Shown one piece after another: positions 1-5,733 of a stretch of 9,199 bases of DNA. This DNA comes from Acholeplasmataceae bacterium (GTDB taxonomy: Bacteria; Bacillota; Negativicutes; Acidaminococcales; Acidaminococcaceae). The notes below the pieces were generated by a model. That model saw only the letters and a list, made by a program, of their open reading frames with translations, made no database searches and was not told the origin of the DNA. The stretch is from NCBI GenBank assembly GCA_012744295.1, contig JAAYIB010000182.1, positions 1-9,199 on the forward strand. Direction: 5' to 3'. A program made the translations under genes and the position numbers. The first letter of the stretch is position 1. Each line of letters starts with the position of its first letter.

Positions 1-753
1 CACCGGCACAGGCTCACCAGTAAGCGGCGAAGTGTCAACCCTTGCCTCGCCGGCAACAATTATCCCGTCTAGCGGTATTCGATCACCTGGACGAACTTGA
101 ATAATATCCCCGACTTTACCCGCCGCTGCAGGCTGTACCCGGATCTCGCCGTCAGCAAGCAATCTGATGGTTTCCGGGCGCAGGTCTACCGCCGCCATTA
201 TTCTGTCCCGGCTTTTGCCGACCGCATGCTGTTCCAGAAAATCGCCCAGCCGATAAAACAGGATTACGCCCACACCCTCGGCCCTCTCGCCGATTAAAAA
301 AGCCCCTGCCGTAGCTATGGTCATCAGAAAATTTTCATCAAAAGCAAAACCTGCGCGCAGGCTGCGCACAGCCTTCAAAAAAATACGGCCGCCTAAAAGC
401 AGATAGGCCGCCAGAAAAAGAAACGGACTGAACGCGGCCTGCGTTACTTCTGACAAGGCTGCGGCATAAACCAAAACACCAAGCAGAAACGTCAAATTGG
501 CGGAAAGCGGCCTTTCTTCAGGTCCTCCTTGAGCCTGTTCTTTTTCCTCCAGGCGCACGTCCTGTTCGATGCCCCGGCAAATCCGTTCGATTCTTTCACG
601 CAAATCTTCCGCTGCGTCCGTCTCTACCAGCAGGCGCGCCCCGGCAAAATCAAGGTGTGCGCTGCCGACGTCCGGCAGCTTATTTATTTCCTCTTCCATT
701 TTAGCCGCGCAGTTGGCGCAGCCAAGATTACGCAGGCGGTATTCCTTCTTCAT
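1..753 (-). CDS. cadA: Heavy-metal P1B-type ATPase, CadA/ZntA-like, N-terminal part (cut by window edge)
   Basis: Membrane pump that uses ATP to export a soft or transition metal ion. Only the first 251 codons are present; the frame is open to base 1. I translated it by hand from ATG 753-751, which is preceded by AGGAAAGGA. Visible parts in order: an HMA metal-binding domain (about residues 3-65) with GCANCAAKME and metal-binding Cys12 and Cys15; four hydrophobic segments at about 87-103, 110-126, 140-156 and 160-176; then the start of the actuator domain with RPGDRIPLDG (221-230) and TGE (245-247). The CPx metal site, the DKTGT phosphorylation motif and the ATP-binding domain would lie beyond the edge. 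The CANCAAKME form of the HMA motif and FDENFLMTIATAGAFLIGE (138-156) resemble the Zn/Cd/Co (P1B-2) group rather than CopA; this is family knowledge from memory. It starts 25 nt after csoR and shares its promoter, so metal-controlled expression is likely. Exact substrate is unproven. Confidence 0.85.
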   Translation of the reverse strand, partial: MKKEYRLRNLGCANCAAKMEEEINKLPDVGSAHLDFAGARLLVETDAAEDLRERIERICRGIEQDVRLEEKEQAQGGPEERPLSANLTFLLGVLVYAAALSEVTQAAFSPFLFLAAYLLLGGRIFLKAVRSLRAGFAFDENFLMTIATAGAFLIGERAEGVGVILFYRLGDFLEQHAVGKSRDRIMAAVDLRPETIRLLADGEIRVQPAAAGKVGDIIQVRPGDRIPLDGIIVAGEARVDTSPLTGEPVPV

Positions 754-778
754 GTTTATCCTTTCCTGAAAGGCCTCT

Positions 779-1051
779 TTAGCGCATAAAGCGGTCGATC
801 GCGATTTGCAGTTCGGCCAGAGCCTCTTCCTTCTTACCTTCCTGGATTGCCTTGGCCACGCAAACCTCCATATGATTCTTAAGAAAAGCCTTTGTTGTAT
901 TTTCCACGGCCTGGTGTACGGCGGAAAGCTGAGTTAAAATCTCGGCGCAGTCTCCGCCTGCTGCCACCATTGCCTTAACCGAGCGCACATGCCCTTCAAT
1001 TCGCGCCAGACGGTTGACAATATTTCTATTTCCTGAAAAATCCTTATCCAT
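779..1051 (-). CDS. csoR: CsoR-family metal-sensing transcriptional repressor
   Basis: Small all-helical DNA-binding repressor (DUF156/CsoR-RcnR family, 90 aa, normal length) that releases its operator when it binds metal. The conserved family core is visible: NRLARIEGHVRSVKAM (13-28), then Cys35, His60 and Cys64 in DCAEILTQL and KNHMEVC. These match the x-C-H-C ligand fingerprint of Cu(I)-sensing CsoR. RcnR would need His at the last position plus an N-terminal His, and FrmR lacks the last Cys. I chose ATG 1051-1049 because GGGGAGGAA (1066-1058) sits 6 nt upstream; a longer reading frame back to 1210 would run through the promoter, operator and a terminator and is not credible. The gene lies just downstream of a matching operator and 25 nt before the ATPase gene, giving an autoregulated repressor-exporter operon. 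Copper is the best guess for the inducer from the ligands, although the partner pump looks Zn/Cd-like. Confidence 0.9.
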   Translation of the reverse strand: MDKDFSGNRNIVNRLARIEGHVRSVKAMVAAGGDCAEILTQLSAVHQAVENTTKAFLKNHMEVCVAKAIQEGKKEEALAELQIAIDRFMR

Positions 1052-1076
1052 CAGCAATTCCTCCCCTGCGCTTTTT

Positions 1077-1105
1077 ATAATATCCCCCCACGGGGGATAA
1101 GTCAA
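1077..1105 (-). promoter_or_regulatory. csoR-cadA promoter
   Basis: On the minus strand the -35 TTGACT (1105-1100) and the -10 TATTAT (1082-1077) are separated by exactly 17 bp. Transcription should start near 1070, just ahead of the csoR ribosome binding site. The spacer is occupied almost entirely by the CsoR-type palindrome, so repressor binding would block RNA polymerase directly. Confidence 0.85.
1081..1099. promoter_or_regulatory. CsoR-type operator
   Basis: TATCCCCCCACGGGGGATA is a perfect 8-bp inverted repeat around a 3-bp centre. A run of G/C flanked by A/T ends is the known pattern of CsoR/RcnR-family operators. It lies between the -35 and -10 elements of the csoR-cadA promoter and directly upstream of the csoR gene, which supports autoregulation. 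Confidence 0.85.
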
Positions 1106-1107
1106 GC

Positions 1108-1145
1108 AAAAAACAAGAGCAGTTGTCCGGGCTGCTCTTGTTTTT
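1108..1145 (-). terminator. Strong intrinsic terminator, potentially bidirectional, upstream of csoR promoter
   Basis: A 9-bp perfect stem (CAAGAGCAG 1114-1122 with CTGCTCTTG 1132-1140) and a 9-nt loop, flanked by six A on the left and five T on the right. Read on the minus strand the stem ends in TTTTTT, so it would stop transcripts arriving from the riboswitch region before the csoR promoter. The flanking T run also makes it usable on the plus strand, but no plus-strand gene is seen upstream. Confidence 0.85.
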
Positions 1146-1175
1146 ATCCCTGCGTTCCGATAGGTGACGGCTTTT

Positions 1176-1199
1176 AAAAAGGGGCGACTCTCAACGCCC
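1176..1199 (-). terminator. Weak terminator-like hairpin in riboswitch read-through region
   Basis: A 5-bp GC stem (GGGCG/CGCCC on the minus strand) with an 8-nt loop, followed by C and five T. It lies between the riboswitch terminator and the strong terminator before csoR. The short stem makes activity uncertain. Confidence 0.4.
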
Positions 1200-1230
1200 A
1201 AGGAGGTCAAGGGGAACTTGAAAATGGCAA

Positions 1231-1260
1231 ATAAAAACCGTCTTTCGCGAGAAAGACGGT
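1231..1260 (-). terminator. Intrinsic terminator of the cobalamin riboswitch unit
   Basis: On the minus strand ACCGTCTTTC (1260-1251) pairs perfectly with GAAAGACGGT (1246-1237) around a 4-nt loop, and the stem runs into TTTT then ATTTG. There is no T run on the other strand, so it acts on minus-strand transcripts. It lies 75 nt after the end of the aptamer, where a riboswitch expression platform would be. I found no convincing anti-terminator, though GACGG inside the aptamer could pair with CCGTC of the stem. Confidence 0.85.
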
Positions 1261-1335
1261 ATAATCCGGATTGTTTCCTTTATGAAACGGCGGCATCCCA
1301 TCCCTGTCTCTCGCAGGTTATAACAGTGATTCCCA

Positions 1336-1468
1336 TACAGGCAGTTTGCTGGCTTTGGCTGTTCGTTTCCCGTCAGATTAAGACCGGGGCAAAGAAATCG
1401 CCATTACAGTGGCGGGACCGCGTCGGAGTTGAACCGACTTCCCTTTTGAGCTCTTAGGAGCACCTGTA
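1336..1468 (-). ncRNA. Cobalamin (B12) riboswitch aptamer
   Basis: Cis-acting RNA sensor for cobalamin. The minus strand carries the diagnostic core of the family: AGGGAA, then a short stem GTCGG/CCGAC, then CGCGGTCCCGCCACTGTAA (the B12 box region). It continues to AGCCAGCAAACTGCC, a variant of the usual AGCCAGGAGACCTGCC end. The ends close as P1: TACAGG (1468-1463) pairs with CCTGTA (1341-1336). The 133-nt length is shorter than classical class-I elements of about 200 nt. It has its own promoter upstream and a terminator downstream. No gene for B12 synthesis, transport or a B12-alternative enzyme follows; the next gene is csoR, behind a second terminator and its own promoter. At first glance the stem and TTCAA loop mimic a tRNA T-arm, but there is no tRNA here. 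Confidence 0.85.
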
Positions 1469-1490
1469 CGAAATATTAAATTATGTAATT

Positions 1491-1519
1491 ATTATATCCT
1501 TTGGCCTGTTGCGTGTCAA
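1491..1519 (-). promoter_or_regulatory. Consensus promoter of the riboswitch transcript
   Basis: On the minus strand TTGACA (1519-1514), a 17-bp spacer and TATAAT (1496-1491) form a perfect consensus housekeeping promoter. Expected start near 1484, about 16 nt before the P1 helix of the aptamer. This shows the riboswitch is transcribed on its own rather than only as the tail of the upstream operon. Confidence 0.9.
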
Positions 1520-1578
1520 GTACTGCTTGGCTATGCAGCTCAAGGCGGCACCGGCTAACCTTTTCTACTTTTGTCGTG

Positions 1579-2628
1579 TCAGCCAGCCTGCGCGCCTTTC
1601 GCCGCCTTTTTTGCAAAAAAATGATTTAAGCCCAGCGGTACGGCTATGTTCAGAAAGAGGAAACGGAAAAGCTGGTAGGTTAAAATTACAGAGACATTCT
1701 CATTGAGACTGAGTCCGACCAGGCACATTTCGCCGAGCCCTCCGGGGGCCATTGCCAAAAAAGCCGTAACCAGGCTATAGCCGTAATAACGGGCCAAAAG
1801 CACCGCAACCAGAATGTTGACCACAAGCATCACAAAAATGCCGGCAAAGGTATAGGGCAGCAGGCGCTTGAGCTCCCTGAGCTTCTTCGGATCCATACCC
1901 ATACCGATATTTAAGCCGATGCTGATCTGAGCCGCCGCCATCAAAAAAGGGTCTACGGTGTTTAAAGAACCTATCTGCAGTGAGGCAGCGATGGCAACAA
2001 TAATCGGCGCCATCAGATAAGGAGTCGCAACGCCAAGCCTGTCCGCAACATATCCTCCGACTGCCGCCAAAGGCAGGACATACCAGTAAGGAATACCATT
2101 ATCGACAATCAGTGAAAACTCACTGCCTACCGGTCTGCCGTCAAGTACGTGGACCGCGAGAAACGGGACGGCGGCGATGACCGACATCAAGCGCAGGCTT
2201 TGCATCAGCACGACGATATTTTTGTCCGCCCTGCCATCCTCGTCGCACATGACTGCCATCTGCGTAAAACCGCCCGGCATGATGCCCATGACGCAGCTCT
2301 GCAGGTCAAGACCCTCCTGCCGGGCCGTCAAGCAGGCTATCAGCAGGGCGACTATAATAGAAGAAAGCGTTGCGGCCAGCATGCCCGGCAGCTGGCCGGA
2401 TATTCCATTCAGAGCATCCAGCGTCAAATAGCGGCCCACGCTGTAACCTACCACGATCAGGCCGGCACTTCGATAAAGTCTTGGCCATTCGGCGGTTTCG
2501 TCGACGCGAGCCTTTACGAAGAGTGCCACGGCCAATGCCCCTAAAAGCCAGGGGATAGGCATCTGCAGCCATTTGAAAGCCATGCCGGCAAGCGCCGATA
2601 CCGAAAACAAGGCTAACCGAAAAATCAT
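1579..2628 (-). CDS. AbrB-duplication-family integral membrane protein (putative transporter)
   Basis: A 349-aa polytopic membrane protein of the family known as AbrB / putative ammonia monooxygenase (Pfam PF05145 by memory). Despite the name it is not the AbrB DNA-binding regulator. Most of the chain is hydrophobic, roughly nine to eleven membrane segments. The internal duplication is visible: GIMPGGFTQMAVM (115-127) matches MAPGGLGEMCLVG (293-305), each followed about 20 residues later by a Q-L/R-R segment and a hydrophobic stretch. The N-terminal QMPIPWLLGAL (22-32) similarly echoes GVATPYLMAPII (199-210). The start ATG overlaps the ysxC stop codon as ATGA, with GAAGGGAAAG upstream, so it is translationally coupled to the GTPase gene. 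Substrate and direction of transport are unknown; nothing nearby defines them. No clear terminator follows the stop codon. Confidence 0.85.
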   Translation of the reverse strand: MIFRLALFSVSALAGMAFKWLQMPIPWLLGALAVALFVKARVDETAEWPRLYRSAGLIVVGYSVGRYLTLDALNGISGQLPGMLAATLSSIIVALLIACLTARQEGLDLQSCVMGIMPGGFTQMAVMCDEDGRADKNIVVLMQSLRLMSVIAAVPFLAVHVLDGRPVGSEFSLIVDNGIPYWYVLPLAAVGGYVADRLGVATPYLMAPIIVAIAASLQIGSLNTVDPFLMAAAQISIGLNIGMGMDPKKLRELKRLLPYTFAGIFVMLVVNILVAVLLARYYGYSLVTAFLAMAPGGLGEMCLVGLSLNENVSVILTYQLFRFLFLNIAVPLGLNHFFAKKAAKGAQAG

Positions 2629-3290
2629 ACTTTCCCTTCTTCCGCTCCGGTTCCTGGTCTTTGTTCGATGTATTCCATAATTCGGGCAATAAGTTCATTT
2701 CTGCTGGTATGCTGAACCGCTGTATAAGTCATAATCCGGTCGTCATCCAGTCCGAGTTCTCTTTTAAACAAGGCTTTTTGCGAAGCCGCCGCATTTTTGG
2801 AAACCTTGTCCGATTTCGTCAGGACAAGCTGCACCGGCAAACCGCATTCCAACAACCAGTGATAGCACTCAAGATCATTTTCAAGGGGCTTATGGCGAAT
2901 ATCGATCAGCTGGCAGACAAGCTTTAGATTTTTGGAACCAGACATGTAGTTACGGATGAAGACCGACCACTGGCTTTTGTTATCTTTGGATGCGCGCGCA
3001 AAGCCATATCCGGGGAGGTCAACCAGGAAAAAATTCAATCTCTGTTCTCCCTCTTCCAGCATTCTTTTGGCTTCAAGCTCATAGAAGTTAATAGTCTGAG
3101 TTTTTCCCGGTGAACCGCTGACTCTGGCTAAGCTGTTGCGCCGCGTCAAGGAATTAATCAGCGATGACTTGCCGACGTTGGAGCGGCCAATGAACGCCAC
3201 CTCTTTCATTGCCGGGAGCGGGTACTGGTCCGGCCGGACAGCCGAGGCCACGTATTTTGCGCGAATGATATCCCATTGATTGCTGGCCAT
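2625..3290 (-). CDS. ysxC: Ribosome biogenesis GTPase YsxC/EngB (YihA)
   Basis: Essential GTP-binding protein of the TrmE-Era-EngA-EngB superfamily that acts late in assembly of the large ribosomal subunit; 221 aa. GTPase motifs visible in order: G1 GRSNVGKS (35-42), switch region with SGSPGKTQTINFYE (58-71), G3 DLPGYG (91-96) and G4 TKSD (158-161). The segment between the switch region and G3 (EAKRMLEEGEQRLNF) is about ten residues longer than I expect for the family, and there is an acidic C-terminal tail. The start ATG 3290-3288 lies one base after the lon stop codon, with its GGAGG inside the last codons of lon. The stop overlaps the next gene by 4 nt. lon-ysxC adjacency is classical in Bacillota. 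Confidence 0.95.
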   Translation of the reverse strand: MASNQWDIIRAKYVASAVRPDQYPLPAMKEVAFIGRSNVGKSSLINSLTRRNSLARVSGSPGKTQTINFYELEAKRMLEEGEQRLNFFLVDLPGYGFARASKDNKSQWSVFIRNYMSGSKNLKLVCQLIDIRHKPLENDLECYHWLLECGLPVQLVLTKSDKVSKNAAASQKALFKRELGLDDDRIMTYTAVQHTSRNELIARIMEYIEQRPGTGAEEGKV

Positions 3291-3291
3291 C

Positions 3292-5604
3292 TCAATCCTC
3301 CAATGCCAATTTAAGTACTTCGTCCATGTGACTTACGGGAATGAAGGTGATTGCATTACGAACGTTCCTGGGTATTTCTTCCAGGTCCTGCAAATTAAGT
3401 TTAGGTAAAAGTACTGTTTTGACGCCATACCGATTTGCCGCCAGCATTTTTTCCTTAATACCGCCGACGGGGAGGACCCGTCCCGAGAGGGTAAGCTCTC
3501 CCGTCATGGCAATGCCGGCTTTCACATTTCTGCCCGTCAGGGCCGAAACCATCGCGGTAACCATGGTAATACCTGCCGATGGGCCATCCTTGGGAATTGC
3601 TCCCTCCGGCAAATGAATGTGCACGTCGGTATTCTCGTAAAACTTTTCATCAAGTCCGAGCTCATTTGCCCGCGAGCGAATGTAGGTATAACCTGCCTGG
3701 GCCGATTCCTTCATGACGTCGCCAAGCTGTCCGGTCAGCTGCAGGACGCCCTTACCGCCCGTTGCCGCGACTTCAACCTTCAATAGTTCGCCGCCGATGC
3801 TGGTCCAGGCAAGTCCCGTGCAGACTCCTGTTTCCGCTTTAGCCGTCAGGTCGCTTTCGAGAAAAATGACGGGACCCAAAAAGTTATGCAGAGTTTTGGC
3901 GTTGACCTGGATTTTCTTGATTTTTTCGGTCACAAGGCGATGCGCCGCCTTACGGCAGACAGCCGCAATCTTTCTTTCCAGGCTACGCACGCCTGCTTCA
4001 CGTGTATAATCCCGTATGATGCGGTAGATCGCCTCGGAGGTAAAACTGATGGTTCTTTCGGTTAGGCCGTGTGCTTCCCTCTCCTTAGGAATCAGATGCA
4101 GTTCGGCAATCTTAACCTTCTCCTCGTCCGTATAGCTTGCAAGCTGAATAACCTCCATCCTGTCCAAAAGAGCCGGCGGGATTGTGTCGACCGTATTTGC
4201 CGTTACAATCCAGAAGACATTGGACAAATCGTAGGGGAATTCAATATAGTGGTCGCTGAAATTGCTGTTTTGCTCCGGATCAAGCACCTCAAGCAAAGCA
4301 GACGCCGGGTCGCCCCTGAAGTCCGCGTTCATCTTGTCAATTTCATCCAGAAGAAAAACAGGGTTGGAGCAGCCGCAAGTCTGCATGCCGTGGATGATAC
4401 GCCCGGGCATGGCGCCGATGTAGGTCCGGCGATGGCCGCGGATTTCAGCTTCGTCACGCACCCCGCCCAGCGATATCCGTGTAAACTTCCTGTTCACAGC
4501 CCTCGCGATAGATCTGGCCAGCGAGGTTTTACCGACTCCGGGCGGACCGACTAGGCAAAGAATCGGCCCCTTTATCTGCTTGGTCAGAGCTCTGACGGCA
4601 AGATATTCCAAAATGCGCTGTTTAACCTTTTCCAAGCCGTAATGGTCTGCGTTTAGGATTTTTTTAGCCAATTTCAAGTCAAAGTTATCTTCGGTGAACT
4701 TTTTCCAGGGCAGGCTGAGCAAAGCATCCAGATAACTGCGGATAACCGCGCTTTCAGCCATCATCGGCGGCATTTTGTAGAGGCGGTCAAGTTCCTTCTT
4801 GATTTTCTCCACAACTTCTTCCGGCAGTTCCAGTTCTGCCATAGCCCTTTTGTACTCGTCGACTTCCTCCTGTCTTTCGTCTCCCTCGCCCAGTTCCTTG
4901 TTAATAGCCTTCATCTGTTCACGCAGATAATATTCACGCTGGTTCTGCTCAATCTGTTTACGAACCTGCAGGGAAATGTTCTTTTCAATGTTGGCTATTT
5001 CCAGTTCCTTGCAAAGGTAGCTGTAAAGAAGGTTCATTCTGTCCTTGACGTTGACAGTTTCCAAAATGGTTTCCTTCTCGTCTACGCCAATCGTCAGATA
5101 ACCCGCAATCATGTCGGCTATACGTCCGGGATCAGGCTGATCCTTAAAGGTCAGCAAAACCTCGCTGGTAATTTTCTTGCTTGCGAGTATCCACTGCTCA
5201 AAAGTTTCAATCAACATGCGTTTTAAGGCTTCCACCTCGTTATTGTCTTGAATCACGCTGGGAATTTCTTCAGCCTCGGCTTCAAAATACAACTCCTTGT
5301 TATCACGCACGGTATTAATCTTAGCCCTGCTAAGACCTTCAACCAGAATCCGCAAAGCACCGTTCGGCAGCTTCAGCAGTTGTTTGATTTCGGCAATTAC
5401 TCCGAAAGTAAAGAGATCACTCTCGCTGGGCTCTATTGTTCCGGCCTCGCGCTGCGTCACCAGCAGGATCTTACGGTTGACAGCCATCGCGGCTTCCACG
5501 GCCTTAATGGAACGGTCACGTCCGACGTCAAGATTTATTATCATTCCCGGAAATACAAGCATACCGCGCAGCGGCAGCAAAGGAACTACTTTTATTTCAT
5601 CCAT
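3292..5604 (-). CDS. lon: ATP-dependent protease Lon (LonA type)
   Basis: Cytoplasmic hexameric AAA+ serine protease that degrades misfolded and selected regulatory proteins; 770 aa, full length. Domains: N-terminal substrate-binding domain (about 5-205), coiled-coil-rich linker (about 205-300), AAA+ module with Walker A GPPGVGKT (353-360), Walker B FLLDEID (417-423), sensor region TAN (468-470) and EAGVRSLER (536-544), then the C-terminal protease with catalytic Ser676 in PKDGPSAG and Lys719 in GGIKEK. The 43-residue spacing between these two equals that of E. coli S679/K722. The long N-terminal domain and lack of membrane segments make it LonA, not membrane LonB. Start: ATG 5604-5602 is chosen over an adjacent in-frame TTG at 5607 because AAGGAGGG lies 6 nt upstream of the ATG. 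It heads a lon-ysxC-abrB unit and is separated from clpX by about 130 nt carrying a hairpin and a possible promoter. Confidence 0.97.
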   Translation of the reverse strand: MDEIKVVPLLPLRGMLVFPGMIINLDVGRDRSIKAVEAAMAVNRKILLVTQREAGTIEPSESDLFTFGVIAEIKQLLKLPNGALRILVEGLSRAKINTVRDNKELYFEAEAEEIPSVIQDNNEVEALKRMLIETFEQWILASKKITSEVLLTFKDQPDPGRIADMIAGYLTIGVDEKETILETVNVKDRMNLLYSYLCKELEIANIEKNISLQVRKQIEQNQREYYLREQMKAINKELGEGDERQEEVDEYKRAMAELELPEEVVEKIKKELDRLYKMPPMMAESAVIRSYLDALLSLPWKKFTEDNFDLKLAKKILNADHYGLEKVKQRILEYLAVRALTKQIKGPILCLVGPPGVGKTSLARSIARAVNRKFTRISLGGVRDEAEIRGHRRTYIGAMPGRIIHGMQTCGCSNPVFLLDEIDKMNADFRGDPASALLEVLDPEQNSNFSDHYIEFPYDLSNVFWIVTANTVDTIPPALLDRMEVIQLASYTDEEKVKIAELHLIPKEREAHGLTERTISFTSEAIYRIIRDYTREAGVRSLERKIAAVCRKAAHRLVTEKIKKIQVNAKTLHNFLGPVIFLESDLTAKAETGVCTGLAWTSIGGELLKVEVAATGGKGVLQLTGQLGDVMKESAQAGYTYIRSRANELGLDEKFYENTDVHIHLPEGAIPKDGPSAGITMVTAMVSALTGRNVKAGIAMTGELTLSGRVLPVGGIKEKMLAANRYGVKTVLLPKLNLQDLEEIPRNVRNAITFIPVSHMDEVLKLALED

Positions 5605-5665
5605 CAAAATCCCTCCTTGTTTTCATCCTTGCCTGTATCTGACATTGTTTCATTTTCTTCGTTCC

Positions 5666-5692
5666 ATAATATCATTTTAGCATAAATATCAA
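5666..5692 (-). promoter_or_regulatory. Possible promoter of lon-ysxC operon
   Basis: On the minus strand an extended -10, TGATATTAT (5674-5666), has TTGATA (5692-5687) upstream with a 15-bp spacer. The spacer is short, so the extended -10 would have to carry recognition. The expected start near 5659 leaves a leader of about 55 nt before the lon ATG. No CIRCE inverted repeat or clear CtsR heptamer repeat was seen. Confidence 0.5.
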
Positions 5693-5698
5693 GAAAGA

Positions 5699-5731
5699 GG
5701 AAAAGAGCCGCGGGCCCCTTTCCCCTTTTCC
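5699..5731 (-). terminator. Imperfect GC-rich hairpin after clpX, possible terminator
   Basis: Just after the clpX stop codon the minus strand can form GGAAAAG (5731-5725) with CTTTTCC (5705-5699). Alternatively AAAGGGGCC (5721-5713) can pair with GGCTCTTT (5709-5702), with one bulged G. The T run after the second stem is short and interrupted (TTTTCCTCTTTC), so termination is probably partial and some lon mRNA may come from tig-clpP-clpX read-through. Confidence 0.45.
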
Positions 5732-5733
5732 TT

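Noticed and set aside
1052..1210. N-terminal extension of CsoR from an upstream start
   Set aside because: It would translate the strong terminator, the -35, the operator and the -10 element. The internal start at 1051 has a good ribosome binding site and gives the normal family length.
1280..1336. 18-codon minus-strand ORF (starting MGITVITCER) right after the aptamer
   Set aside because: It has no ribosome binding site and the ATG overlaps the P1 helix. It lies before the terminator and is too short to support as a real peptide.
1164..1457. 97-codon plus-strand ORF with AAGGAGGT upstream of an internal ATG at 1224
   Set aside because: It runs antisense through the terminator and riboswitch; its sequence is dictated by those structures and resembles no protein known to me. 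The ribosome binding site is 16 nt from the ATG.
1395..1470. tRNA-like gene on the minus strand
   Set aside because: The GTCGGTTCAACTCCGAC stretch imitates a T-arm, but there is no acceptor stem or CCA, and the surroundings match the cobalamin riboswitch core including CGCGGTCCCGCCACTGTAA.
5602..5655. Short leader ORF (MKQCQIQARM...) overlapping the lon start
   Set aside because: It lacks a convincing ribosome binding site, and its end simply runs through the lon ribosome binding site; 18 codons is within chance expectation.
5248..5685. Long plus-strand ORFs opposite lon, clpX, clpP, tig and abrB
   Set aside because: These are antisense reading frames of strongly recognised genes, without ribosome binding sites or recognisable protein features.
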